Of a stretch of DNA of 38,616 bases, positions 18,513-25,698 are shown piece by piece (positions within the stretch are counted from its first letter, which is position 1; every line of letters starts with the position of its first letter). The DNA comes from Curvibacter sp. GWA2_63_95 (GTDB lineage Bacteria > Pseudomonadota > Gammaproteobacteria > Burkholderiales > Burkholderiaceae_C), in the NCBI GenBank assembly GCA_001795455.1, contig MGPB01000005.1, forward strand, positions 1 to 38,616, given 5' to 3'. The position numbers and the translations under genes are program-made. The notes under the pieces were generated by a model, which worked only from the letters and a program-made list of their open reading frames with translations, did not search any database and was not told where the DNA came from.

Positions 18513-18814
18513 GCCGCCTTCACTAGTGGCGCAATCTCTTTGTAAATCGTCTTTGCGTTGAGCTTTTCAGCTACCCGCAAATCGTAGGCGACTTGCAGGC
18601 TCAACCAGCCTTTGGCCTCGCTGCCGAAATAACGCTCAAGGCGCAGAGCAGTGTCCGCAGTCACGCCCCGGTTGCAGTCAACGATTTCACGCAGCCGCGA
18701 GTAGGGCACGTGCAGGGCCAGCGATAAGGCGCGAACACTAATGCCCATGGGCTTGATGTAGTCCTTCAGCAGGATTTCCCCTGGGTGGACAGGACGCATT
18801 CCATTCTTAAGCAT
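18509..18814 (-). CDS. higA: HigA-family antitoxin (XRE-type HTH)
   Basis: 101 residues from the ATG at 18814, which has GGAG 6 bp upstream; an ATG four codons earlier (18826) is less well placed. The opening KNGMRPVHPGEILLKDYIKP is the HigA/VapI signature. The helix-turn-helix follows (ISVRALSLALHVPYSRLREI), then DTALRLERYFGSEAKGWLSLQ. It neutralises HigB and represses the operon. It lies 12-24 bp behind the damaged higB. The antitoxin itself looks intact. Confidence 0.92.
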   Translation of the reverse strand: MLKNGMRPVHPGEILLKDYIKPMGISVRALSLALHVPYSRLREIVDCNRGVTADTALRLERYFGSEAKGWLSLQVAYDLRVAEKLNAKTIYKEIAPLVKAA

Positions 18815-18838
18815 GGTGGACTCCATTTCTTCTCGCGC

Positions 18839-19115
18839 TCAATGCGGGTCTTCAATCAACACGTCATACGTACCAGCATCACACCATTTGAAGGTGAGTC
18901 GCCACTTGTGATTGATATGCACATGCCATGCGCCGTTGTATTCTTTCAGGCCGTTGCTTGGTGGAACCTGCATGAAGTTCAAAGAGGGCCCAGCGTTTAG
19001 CTTAGCCAATTTGCGCTTCGCAGTGCTTTTTTAAGATGGAAAATTTAGGGGACTTGCCCGTTTCAAAAAATGACCGCCTGTCCGCGTGAGCATTCCAGTC
19101 TAAAACGCGACCCAT
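18839..19115 (-). pseudogene. higB: HigB/RelE-family mRNA interferase toxin, frameshifted
   Basis: Two frames together give one HigB. From the ATG at 19115 the product reads MGRVLDW...DRRSFFETGKSPKFSIL and then leaves the family sequence at an A6 run (about 19028-19033, complement). One frame over it continues STAKRKLAKLNAGPSLNF, MQVPPSNGLKEYNGAWHVHI, NHKWRLTFKW and ends DVLIEDPH at 18839. Removing one A restores about 91 residues, the normal length. HigB cleaves mRNA on the ribosome. The shift may be a real mutation, a slippage site or a sequencing error. higA follows directly. Confidence 0.8.
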
Positions 19116-19275
19116 TCCAATCCAAACCCGCCAAGCATTTCAATTCATACAAGACCAGGCGTTCTGATTCAAACTCGGCCAACTGCATATTTCGATTGAT
19201 CAAACCGACCTTTTCGGAGATCGCTGGCCACCTTCTAAGTTACTTTTGACCAAGGATAGTTGCAGCAAAGGCGGG

Positions 19276-19312
19276 TTTGGGCCAGTAGCGGGCTTCGATG
19301 AATGTCTGCTTG
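19276..19312 (+). repeat. GGGCCAGT...GAATGTCTGCT repeat, copy
   Basis: TTTGGGCCAGTAGCGGGCTT followed by CGATGAATGTCTGCTTG. It closely matches 23686-23722 and, on the other strand, 36814-36859. Confidence 0.65.
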
Positions 19313-19351
19313 TCGACGGCCGAATTCATCGGTTATGTCGAGGGCTCAGAA

Positions 19352-19374
19352 AATCCCCCGAATGGGGGATAGGC
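19352..19374. promoter_or_regulatory. Palindromic C5/G5 motif upstream of OLD gene
   Basis: ATCCCCCGAATGGGGGAT is nearly symmetrical and starts about 90 bp before the OLD start codon. On the opposite strand it reads TATCCCCCATTCGGGGGATT, almost identical to the motif at 24605-24627. It is a candidate binding site for a dimeric regulator. Confidence 0.42.
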
Positions 19375-19443
19375 AGGCCGTGTCGTGATGTTCAGAATCG
19401 TGGGTAGAGCGCCCCACATTAAGAAAACTCATTCGGAGCATCA

Positions 19444-21364
19444 ATGTCTTTTCCGTTTTCGATTCAATCCTCCATTCAATCTGAGCAGGGTGCCATATCT
19501 AGAACGGTCACGTTGCACAATGGCCTGACAGTCATACTTGGTCCAAATGGGTCTGGGAAGACGCACTTAATGCGGGGCATGAAGAGTGCGCTGATTCCAC
19601 ACTGCGCGGGCAAACGAGTTCGTTTTTTGTCGGCAGGGCGTGTTGGACTGTTCGAGCAATTCCGCTCCGACTATGACGGTCACAGGGGGGGGCAACCCTA
19701 ATTACAAAAATGCGAACTACGGGTCCTTGGCAGACACAGATCGTCGGCACAATTACGAAACTTTGCAGGGTGACTTTCAGACGCTCGCGGTCCGGCCTGA
19801 CATTCTGATCAAAATTCGGGAACGGCTGCGCAAGCTCTTTTCGAGAGACATTGCCATCTTGTGGGATGGAGGGAACTTAAAGATTGAGTTTGCAAGAACC
19901 AATGCCGAAACGCGCTCGTATTCGTCAGCCAGAGAAGCTTCAGGATTGCTTCATCTCGCCGGACTACTGGCGGCGCTATATGACGATGAGGTGGGCGCGG
20001 TTTTGATTGATGAGCCGGAGGTCTCGTTGCACCCTCAGATGCAGGCGTTTCTTTTAAAGGAAATGTTGGGTGTCGCGGGGATCCCTGAGGCCGGGTCGAA
20101 CAAAAAGCTAGTTGTAATTGGTACACATTCGACGGAATTTCTGCGCATTGATTCGCCAAAGGACATTCCACGGTTAGTCTTCTGTTACGACCTCAATCTC
20201 GAACCTGTTCAAGTGCCCGCAGAAGCTGATGAGCTCAAAAGCGCGAAGCTGGCTGCCCTTGTTGCGAGGATGGGACAGGAGCACAAGCTCGCTTTTTTTG
20301 CCAAGTCTCCACTTTTGGTTGAGGGACCGTCTGACTCCATTGTCTGCGGGGGGCTTGCGAGCAAACTTGAAATCCATATTGAGGCTGGTGGCTCTCAGTT
20401 GCTTCCCGTTATTGGAAAGGGGCAATTCCCAGTAGTGGTGAAGCTCCTTCAAATGACTGGGAAGTCGCCATTGGTGCTGGCAGATGCAGACGGGATTGCC
20501 GACGGCATCGACCTTGCGAGTACGTTTCTAAGAAGTGATGATGCGAATACCCGCGCCGCAAAGGTAGGTGGTGGTAGTGCCATTGAGCTCTGCAGGTCAG
20601 TCCACAGTGCGTTTTGTGGGTTGGTTCAAAACAATTGGGCAGAAATTGCATCCCGTGCGGAGTGTCACCCCTACTGGACTTCGCGCGATACAACGGAGGC
20701 CGACTCAGGCAAAGCCAAGCGTCGTGCAGCATTTGCGACCTTATTCGTTGTACCTGACGCAGAGTTGGTAGGTCTAGATAGGGAGCGGAAGTGGGAGAAG
20801 ATAAAGCAGAGGTTTGTGTTTCTCCTAAATTTATTGGAGTCGCAAGGTTGCTTTTTCCTTCGTCGAGGTTCGATTGAGTCTTACTTTGAGGGCTCGTCTA
20901 CCCCTAGGCTAATTTCGGATAAGCCAGCTTCAGCGGCAGCCGAAGCCGCTAAGTTCATAAACACCCAAGATGATGTGCTTGAAAGTCGCTATGCAGATGT
21001 AATCCGATGCCTCCGCACTGCGGCGAAAACTCAACCTATTGTTGAAGCTGAGTCCCTGCAGGATGCTCTGCTGGCCGTAGCCGCGCCAGCTCTAGCTAGA
21101 GTCCAAAACGGTACTCAATCACTAAATCTCAATGCCATTGCAAAAAGCATGGTTGGTGACGTTTCGAAGATGTTTGACCTCACCGCGGTCAAAGGAAAGC
21201 TACACATTGCGTTGAAAAGTCAAATCTTGGAGGTGCCTGGGTTTCCCTTGGAGATTGCGAAAGATGATGACGTTGTCAAAGTTGTTTCTAAGGCTCTGAA
21301 ATTGGAGAAATCGCATACTGCTGATAAAGAAGTGGGCGAGTCAGACGATGCAATAGCTTCATAG
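19444..21364 (+). pseudogene. OLD-family ATPase/TOPRIM nuclease, frameshifted at a G8 run
   Basis: Frame 1 (19444-19701) carries the Walker A LTVILGPNGSGKTHLMRG and stops after a run of eight G (19685-19692). Frame 2 continues without a break from NPNYKNANYG to 21364, with Walker B VLIDEPEVSLHPQM, the H-loop IGTHSTEF, and a TOPRIM domain (PLLVEGPSDSIV and LVLADADGIADG). Removing one G gives a single protein of about 639 residues. OLD nucleases such as GajA and P2 Old degrade DNA in phage defence. No GajB-like helicase is adjacent. As sequenced, the gene would make a truncated product; slippage or a sequencing error are alternatives. Confidence 0.85.
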
Positions 21365-21609
21365 AGTCTTCATTCTTTTATGCCAACGCACAGGTTGCGC
21401 AACAGATAGTGAAGTTCGGAACCCAACTTCTGGTCACCCAAACTGAATGTCCGGTTTCCGGCGAGTAGATTGGGGCGACTGCAGCGATCACTTCGGGCCA
21501 GGAGCAGACGATGTCGAAAGTCCTCTTTGAGCACTTGTGAACAATTCATGCATCCTCGGTTCAGATTCTTGGTCAACTAACTATCTGCCGTGACGTCTGA
21601 GGTGCCAAG

Positions 21610-22035
21610 TTATTCTCCTTGGCCACCCGTCGCGATCTTCGCAATGTGTGCCAATGTGGTCTTGGTATATGTTTCAAGAAGCGCTCCCTCAGCCGCAACA
21701 TGCGCCAATTCGAGCACGGAGTTTGACGCCTGCTCAACCGGGCAAGTAGGATGGTCGCGCGATATCGGTGCCAGCAAGATGGGGCCTTTTCGTAAGGCTC
21801 GCTGGACGTCTAGAACGGTGATTTCTTCTAGGCCTCTGGTCAGCTTCCAACCGCCCCCCCTTCCTCCTTCTGACTCAACAATCCCGTAAGTTCGGAGCGC
21901 GCCCAAGGTACGGCGTACGACAACAGGGTTCGTATCGAGCATTTGAGCGATCTTCTCTGACGTCTCCCTGCCGCCAAGCAAACCCATGTGCACCAACACA
22001 TGGAGCATCCTGGCCAGACGCTCGTCCGTTTTCAT
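21610..22035 (-). CDS. Rrf2-family transcriptional regulator (no Fe-S cysteines)
   Basis: 141 residues. The winged HTH covers about 1-75: ETSEKIAQMLDTNPVVVRRTLGALRTYGIVESEGGRGGGWKLTR is typical Rrf2. The three clustered Cys residues that bind an Fe-S cluster in IscR or NsrR are absent; only one Cys (HPTCPVEQ) is seen, as in YwnA-like members. The gene diverges from the epoxide-hydrolase-like gene with 85 bp between starts, and a perfect palindrome (22048-22064) lies in that gap. Control of both genes by this protein is inferred. Confidence 0.92.
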   Translation of the reverse strand: MKTDERLARMLHVLVHMGLLGGRETSEKIAQMLDTNPVVVRRTLGALRTYGIVESEGGRGGGWKLTRGLEEITVLDVQRALRKGPILLAPISRDHPTCPVEQASNSVLELAHVAAEGALLETYTKTTLAHIAKIATGGQGE

Positions 22036-22047
22036 TCATTTCTTTCT

Positions 22048-22064
22048 GTAACTATAATAGTTAC
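22048..22064. promoter_or_regulatory. Perfect palindrome GTAACTATAATAGTTAC, likely Rrf2 operator
   Basis: Two 8-bp arms, GTAACTAT and ATAGTTAC, around one central A, placed 13 bp from the Rrf2 start codon and in the divergent promoter region. Regulators of this type commonly bind A+T-rich dyads of this size. Confidence 0.75.
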
Positions 22065-22120
22065 ACTATGAGTAAATCCTAATTCTCCACTCAACCAGCC
22101 GACCCGTAACTGAAGTCACC

Positions 22121-23188
22121 ATGCAGCGCCGCCAGTTTCTACTCGCCTCGACAACGGCCTTGACCGCGTCCATTGCGAGGACAAAAGCATTTAGCAAGGA
22201 GATCCCCATGAATGAGAAAACCATCGCAACCCGAACCCTCAAAACCAGTATCCTTGATGCCGGATCAGGCCCTTTGGTGTTGATGTGCCATGGCTTCCCT
22301 GAGACCAAACATGCCTGGCGACATCAGATCGTAGCGCTTGCCAAAGCAGGCTACCGTGCCGTTGCACCTGACATGCGAGGATACGGGGGCACTGAGGCTC
22401 CTGAGCGAGCTGATCAATACAGCGTCATCCACACAGTTGGCGATATGGTGGCGTTGCTGGATGCCTTGGGTGAACGCACAGCAGTCATAGTGGGTCATGA
22501 TTGGGGCGCGACCATCGCCTGGCAGGCAGCACTGATGCGCCCTGACCGGTTTCGAGCAGTCGCTGCGTTGAGCGTCCCAATGATGGGGCAACCACCCGTA
22601 CCACCATCCAAGATATTTCCACAAAACGCGGAAGCGCTGTTTTACACCCTGTACTTTCAGGATCCAGCGGGGGCAGAGGCTGAGTTCAACCGCGACGTGA
22701 GGCTTACACTTGGGAAGCTGCTTCACGCAGCCAGTGGTGAAGCGGGACCGCGCAAGTCTGGTGATACTACGCCCAATCCGTTCGGAATGGTCAGCCGCAA
22801 AACCGGGTTGCTTCCCAGTCTACCGTCTCCAGATCGTCTTCCAGATTGGCTGCAACTCGAGGATTTTGAGCACCTTGTGACTGCATTTGAATCCCGTGGC
22901 TTCCGAAGTGCGTTGAACTACTACCGTAACCTGGATCGGAACTGGGAGCTTCAACAGGCGGCGGTAGGCCAAACAGTGAATGTTCCTGCGGTGTTCATGA
23001 TCGGAGAGCGCGATACAGGTTTGAGTATTCCCGGCATGGACACGATCATTGCTGCCATGCCAAGCTTGGTGCCAGAACTTGACGGCTCGCATGTTATAGC
23101 TGAGGCAGGACACTGGCTGCAACAGGAGCGGCCATCAGAGGTCTCCCAGTTGCTTATGCAGTTTTTAGGGAAGCTTGAGAAGTCATAG
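22121..23188 (+). CDS. Alpha/beta hydrolase, epoxide hydrolase-like
   Basis: 355 residues from the ATG at 22121. The oxyanion motif HGFPE (57-61), nucleophile Asp127 in VGHDWGATIAW, acid Asp298 in GERDTGL and His331 in EAGHWLQQERP form the epoxide-hydrolase triad; Tyr residues in the cap region (Y175, Y267) could serve as epoxide-activating lid tyrosines. Residues 1-25 (QRRQFLLASTTALTAS) look like a twin-arginine signal. An alternative ATG at 22208 has a strong AAGGAG 6 bp upstream and would give a cytoplasmic form. It is divergent from an Rrf2 regulator. The substrate is unknown; haloalkane dehalogenase is less likely. Confidence 0.9.
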   Translation: MQRRQFLLASTTALTASIARTKAFSKEIPMNEKTIATRTLKTSILDAGSGPLVLMCHGFPETKHAWRHQIVALAKAGYRAVAPDMRGYGGTEAPERADQYSVIHTVGDMVALLDALGERTAVIVGHDWGATIAWQAALMRPDRFRAVAALSVPMMGQPPVPPSKIFPQNAEALFYTLYFQDPAGAEAEFNRDVRLTLGKLLHAASGEAGPRKSGDTTPNPFGMVSRKTGLLPSLPSPDRLPDWLQLEDFEHLVTAFESRGFRSALNYYRNLDRNWELQQAAVGQTVNVPAVFMIGERDTGLSIPGMDTIIAAMPSLVPELDGSHVIAEAGHWLQQERPSEVSQLLMQFLGKLEKS

Positions 23189-23286
23189 CGATGGCATAGC
23201 CTTGGCGATAGGACAAATTTCCTAAGCTATTAACACGGTCATTTTGTATGAACTAGGCCGCCCTCAAACTCCCACTACGGCACAAA

Positions 23287-23325
23287 TGGGCCAGTTGCAG
23301 TCGTCGGCGAATGACTACTACGCGG
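23287..23325 (+). repeat. GGGCCAGT repeat family, copy
   Basis: TGGGCCAGTTGCAGTCGTCG followed by GCGAATGACTACTACGCGG. It lies between the hydrolase gene and the convergent hypothetical gene at 23318, overlapping the end of the latter. Confidence 0.55.
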
Positions 23326-23632
23326 ACGTTGCCTGCGTTTTGATTCCTATTGCGCCCTCTTGATATTCGATGCAGTAAAGACCGTCAGGACCAGATAGCC
23401 GCAACAATTCGTTGTGGGTCTCCGCAACTTCGATGATTTGATCTTGAATTGGCCCTATTCCAAGTACTTGGCCCTGGCTAGGGTAAGTCAGTGTGTAGTC
23501 CCTTGCCACGCGCTCCCAAGTGCCGACTGCATAAAGACCTCGGCCAGAGTGTGAGACCGTTAGCAGGAAAGTCCCGCTTGGGTCAAACCCAGCGGCGACC
23601 AATCCACCGACATGAAGGTATTTAAGCGTCAT
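23318..23632 (-). CDS. Hypothetical protein, beta-propeller-like repeat
   Basis: 104 residues, not assigned to a family. The stretch AAGFDPSGTFLLTVSHSGRG followed by LYAVGTWERVARD resembles one WD40/YncE-type blade (F.PSG..LLTVSHSG...Y.V.TWE), and the next strand ILGIGPIQDQIIEVAETHNELL-like segment could be another. With so few blades it could only be a fragment or an oligomerising small protein. The ATG is clear. It is first of several minus-strand genes of unknown role between 23318 and 25559. Confidence 0.6.
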   Translation of the reverse strand: MTLKYLHVGGLVAAGFDPSGTFLLTVSHSGRGLYAVGTWERVARDYTLTYPSQGQVLGIGPIQDQIIEVAETHNELLRLSGPDGLYCIEYQEGAIGIKTQATSA

Positions 23633-23685
23633 TAGAAGTGATAACTCAGAGTAAATCTATTTACGCTTTGGGTCGACAGGTGCAG

Positions 23686-23722
23686 TGGGCCAGTTGCGGG
23701 CTTCGACGAATGTCCGCTATCA
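23686..23722 (+). repeat. GGGCCAGT...GAATGTCCGCT repeat, copy
   Basis: TGGGCCAGTTGCGGGCTTCG followed by ACGAATGTCCGCTATCA. It matches the copy at 19276 with few changes. A CCCCC-ATGTTCCGA-GGGGG block follows (about 23763-23797) and has a relative at 34308-34331. Confidence 0.65.
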
Positions 23723-23861
23723 GCCCCCCCGGAGAGAGATTGCCGCAGTTGGAAGCAAGAAGTCATCCCCCAACAATGTTCCGAAAATGGGGGGCACTTC
23801 AAGACTCAAACAACGCTACTTGAATTTCTCGTGGAGTGCAAGAAAACAGGTGTTCGCTTGG

Positions 23862-24239
23862 CTAGGAGGTTGCACAAAATGCTTCAAGGACGTAATTGAC
23901 TATCTCTTGAAGTTCTTTTGCGTCGTGGGCGAGCACTACGGGATTTGGCAGATGACTGTCGTAAAAGCCGCGGCTGTAGCCCTTTTGCGTAGATAGCTGG
24001 TTGAATACATCTTTGCAACTGGAGAAGGCGGCCTCATCCAGTGCTATCCAATAGCCAACGCGGTAATGTGCGGCCTTATCGAAAGTGCTGACTTTGTCTG
24101 AAGTCGGCTGCTTTATTGCGGCCAACCAATAGCGAGGCGAAATGCCAGTACCTTGCAGCCCCTCAATATTTTTCAGTTCGGCGAAGGCATCCTCTGTTGC
24201 TGCAGCAATGATTACGTTGATGGAGAGTGGCATGCTCAT
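23862..24239 (-). CDS. Hypothetical protein (125 aa)
   Basis: No family recognised. Predicted soluble, no signal peptide; it contains NVIIAAATEDAFAELKNIEG near the start and a hydrophilic SHLPNPVVLAHDAKELQEIV end. Its ATG overlaps the stop of the upstream lipid-free coiled-coil gene in an ATGA, so the two are translationally coupled and probably work together. Confidence 0.65.
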   Translation of the reverse strand: MSMPLSINVIIAAATEDAFAELKNIEGLQGTGISPRYWLAAIKQPTSDKVSTFDKAAHYRVGYWIALDEAAFSSCKDVFNQLSTQKGYSRGFYDSHLPNPVVLAHDAKELQEIVNYVLEAFCATS

Positions 24240-24553
24240 GAGGCACCTTCATTTGAAGGTGTCATGAAAGTGACTAGTGGCGAATGGGAAATGTCCCTCG
24301 CCCTCAAAATTTCTGCCTCAAGACGTCGTTTTTCCGACAGGAGAGATTTGATTTTCTCCTCGACTATCAAACGGTCTTTCTTGAGAGCTCCAGATTCCTC
24401 GCGAGATTTTCCGAGGTTTTGAATTTCAGCCTCGATTGAAGCAATGCGCTCATAAGCCGGCTGGAGTCCACCTTCCACAGGTTGAATCGTTTCGGCATCT
24501 ACCAAAGTTGCACAAAGTGCTGCAGCAATCAAAGCGATAAGACGTAGATACAT
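24236..24553 (-). CDS. Exported coiled-coil protein (105 aa)
   Basis: Started at the ATG at 24553 because the following residues (MYLRLIALIAAALCATLVDA) form a signal peptide; an open frame continues upstream to 24793 but crosses a repeat. The mature part is a long charged coiled coil (YERIASIEAEIQNLGKSREE, then KKDRLIVEEKIKSLLSEKRRLEAEI). It is probably periplasmic. The stop overlaps the next gene's ATG (ATGA). The partner at 23862 has no signal peptide, so the two would be in different compartments unless the start is different. Confidence 0.6.
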   Translation of the reverse strand: MYLRLIALIAAALCATLVDAETIQPVEGGLQPAYERIASIEAEIQNLGKSREESGALKKDRLIVEEKIKSLLSEKRRLEAEILRARDISHSPLVTFMTPSNEGAS

Positions 24554-24604
24554 GCGCGGGTTCGGAGTGAATTCGAGACAATTCTGTTTGTTTCCCTGGG
24601 ATTT

Positions 24605-24627
24605 GGCTATCCCCCATTCAGGGGATT
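24605..24627. promoter_or_regulatory. Palindromic C5/G4 motif upstream of coiled-coil gene
   Basis: GCTATCCCCCATTCAGGGGA lies about 50-75 bp upstream of the ATG at 24553. On this strand it matches the complement of the motif at 19352-19374 (TATCCCCCATTCGGGGGATT). Position and symmetry suggest an operator. Confidence 0.42.
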
Positions 24628-24696
24628 CGGCTGATGTCCGCTCCTCCCACTTAGTTTGGACGTCTACAGACTGATAGCAGACTTCTGATCGCTCCA

Positions 24697-24975
24697 TTAA
24701 AACCAATGTTGTCGCATATCCGACAGGAATGCCGTTGTGATTGGATAGCCAGAATTCGAGCCAATAACTGAATCGATTCCACAGCTCGGGCACAGCGCAG
24801 TTGTTCCCAAATCGAGTTGTTGGTCTTCTGGCGCATCTAGCGGAAAGTCCACCCAGTCAGTTATGGTCACTGGAGCGAAGATGCTCAAGCAATAAAAACA
24901 TCCACAGACGGAACTAGCCAACACCTCCATTCGATGGCTTGAGCAATGACTGTGTGCGGCAATGATGTCGTTCAT
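24697..24975 (-). CDS. Conserved cytoplasmic protein with two CxxC-type pairs
   Basis: 92 residues from the ATG at 24975; the longer frame to 25113 overlaps the upstream gene. It contains SSVCGCFYCLSIFAP and later TALCPSCGIDSVIGSNSGYP, that is two Cys pairs (CxxC type) that could bind zinc, and ends FLSDMRQHWF. I recognise this as a widespread bacterial 'cytoplasmic protein' of unknown function. It follows the DUF6980-type gene by 22 bp and forms a unit with it. Confidence 0.75.
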   Translation of the reverse strand: MNDIIAAHSHCSSHRMEVLASSVCGCFYCLSIFAPVTITDWVDFPLDAPEDQQLDLGTTALCPSCGIDSVIGSNSGYPITTAFLSDMRQHWF

Positions 24976-24997
24976 AGACTGAAAGCGGTCAAAACAC

Positions 24998-25330
24998 TCA
25001 CCAGTTATGTGTAAGTAGTTCAGCGGGGATTGGGTCGCCCCAAGTACTCCATCCGTGCTCTGCCAACTTCTCAAACCATCTATCTCGTCGAGATGGTGGG
25101 AGCTTAGAGCCACAGAAAGGACAATGATTTATCTGCAGAACTTCGGCCGAAGGCTGACAAATCAATCCGTATTCGTCGAACACTGGCGACCAATAGATTC
25201 GCTTGTCAGTTGAACCCAGCAGAGGACTTTCTGCTGCCGGAAAGGACATGTTGCTTTGCTCCGACATGTCCGGGCAGCAATGATCTTTTACATGCGTAGG
25301 TTCATCAACTAAGACGAATGAAAATGTCAT
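24998..25330 (-). CDS. DUF6980-like small protein with CxxC
   Basis: 110 residues. The conserved part is residues about 40-110: RIYWSPVFDEYGLICQPSAE, then NHCPFCGSKLPPSRRDRWFE and GDPIPAELLTHNW. A single CPFC pair plus DHCC upstream may bind a metal. Proteins of this type are scattered hypothetical genes, sometimes near toxins or immunity genes; no function is established here. Later ATGs at residues 22 or 28 are possible starts. Confidence 0.7.
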   Translation of the reverse strand: MTFSFVLVDEPTHVKDHCCPDMSEQSNMSFPAAESPLLGSTDKRIYWSPVFDEYGLICQPSAEVLQINHCPFCGSKLPPSRRDRWFEKLAEHGWSTWGDPIPAELLTHNW

Positions 25331-25346
25331 ATTGCGGCTAGGTGAA

Positions 25347-25559
25347 CTATGGATTGGGCAATGTTATCGACACTTGAAATGTCAGATTCTGCCGAGTATT
25401 GGAAGAAAACAATTCATAGCTTCCGGCGCATTCGGTGAAAGCCATGTCGGATGAGGAAAATACCCAGAGCAGACACCAAGCGGCAAAAAGCAACAGCAAC
25501 GCAGCAAGTGAAAAGAAGCTTAGCCTGACAACGGATTTTCGGTGCATTTGTAATTTCAT
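25347..25559 (-). CDS. Small single-pass membrane protein (70 aa)
   Basis: A hydrophobic segment (LSFFSLAALLLLFAAWCLLW) follows a short basic N-terminus (MHRKSVVRL), and a polar tail of about 30 residues would lie outside the membrane. GAGG lies about 7 bp upstream of the ATG at 25559. It is upstream of the DUF6980-like gene with a 16-bp gap, so it may be the first gene of that unit. No family recognised; the ribosome binding site and spacing are the support. Confidence 0.5.
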   Translation of the reverse strand: MKLQMHRKSVVRLSFFSLAALLLLFAAWCLLWVFSSSDMAFTECAGSYELFSSNTRQNLTFQVSITLPNP

Positions 25560-25651
25560 AAGGCTGCCTCGGGCTGGGGTCAGTCGTTTGCGAGTGTCGG
25601 CTTGCCTATGTCGATTTTTCTCAGTTTCAATTGGTTTGATAATTTATCTGT

Positions 25652-25671
25652 GCGCATTAAAATATATGCGC
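25652..25671. promoter_or_regulatory. Palindrome GCGCAT-N8-ATGCGC upstream of AbiEi-like gene
   Basis: Six-bp arms around an A+T-rich 8-bp centre, 28 bp before the ATG at 25699. A related half-site, GCGTATTAAA, follows directly (compare GCGCATTAAA). AbiEi-type antitoxins repress their own promoter through inverted repeats, so self-control is plausible. Confidence 0.55.
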
Positions 25672-25698
25672 GTATTAAATTGTTCTATCTAGGATCGT

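Larger units (their letters stand above)
19116..19443. other. 328-bp intergenic stretch before the OLD gene
   Basis: No gene recognised. It contains one GGGCCAGTAGCGGG repeat (19276-19312) and the palindrome ATCCCCCGAATGGGGGAT (19354-19370), which lies about 75 bp upstream of the OLD start codon. Confidence 0.5.

Noticed and set aside
21370..21576. Minus-strand frame of 68 codons between the OLD and Rrf2 genes
   Set aside because: No ribosome binding site or family resemblance; likely chance.
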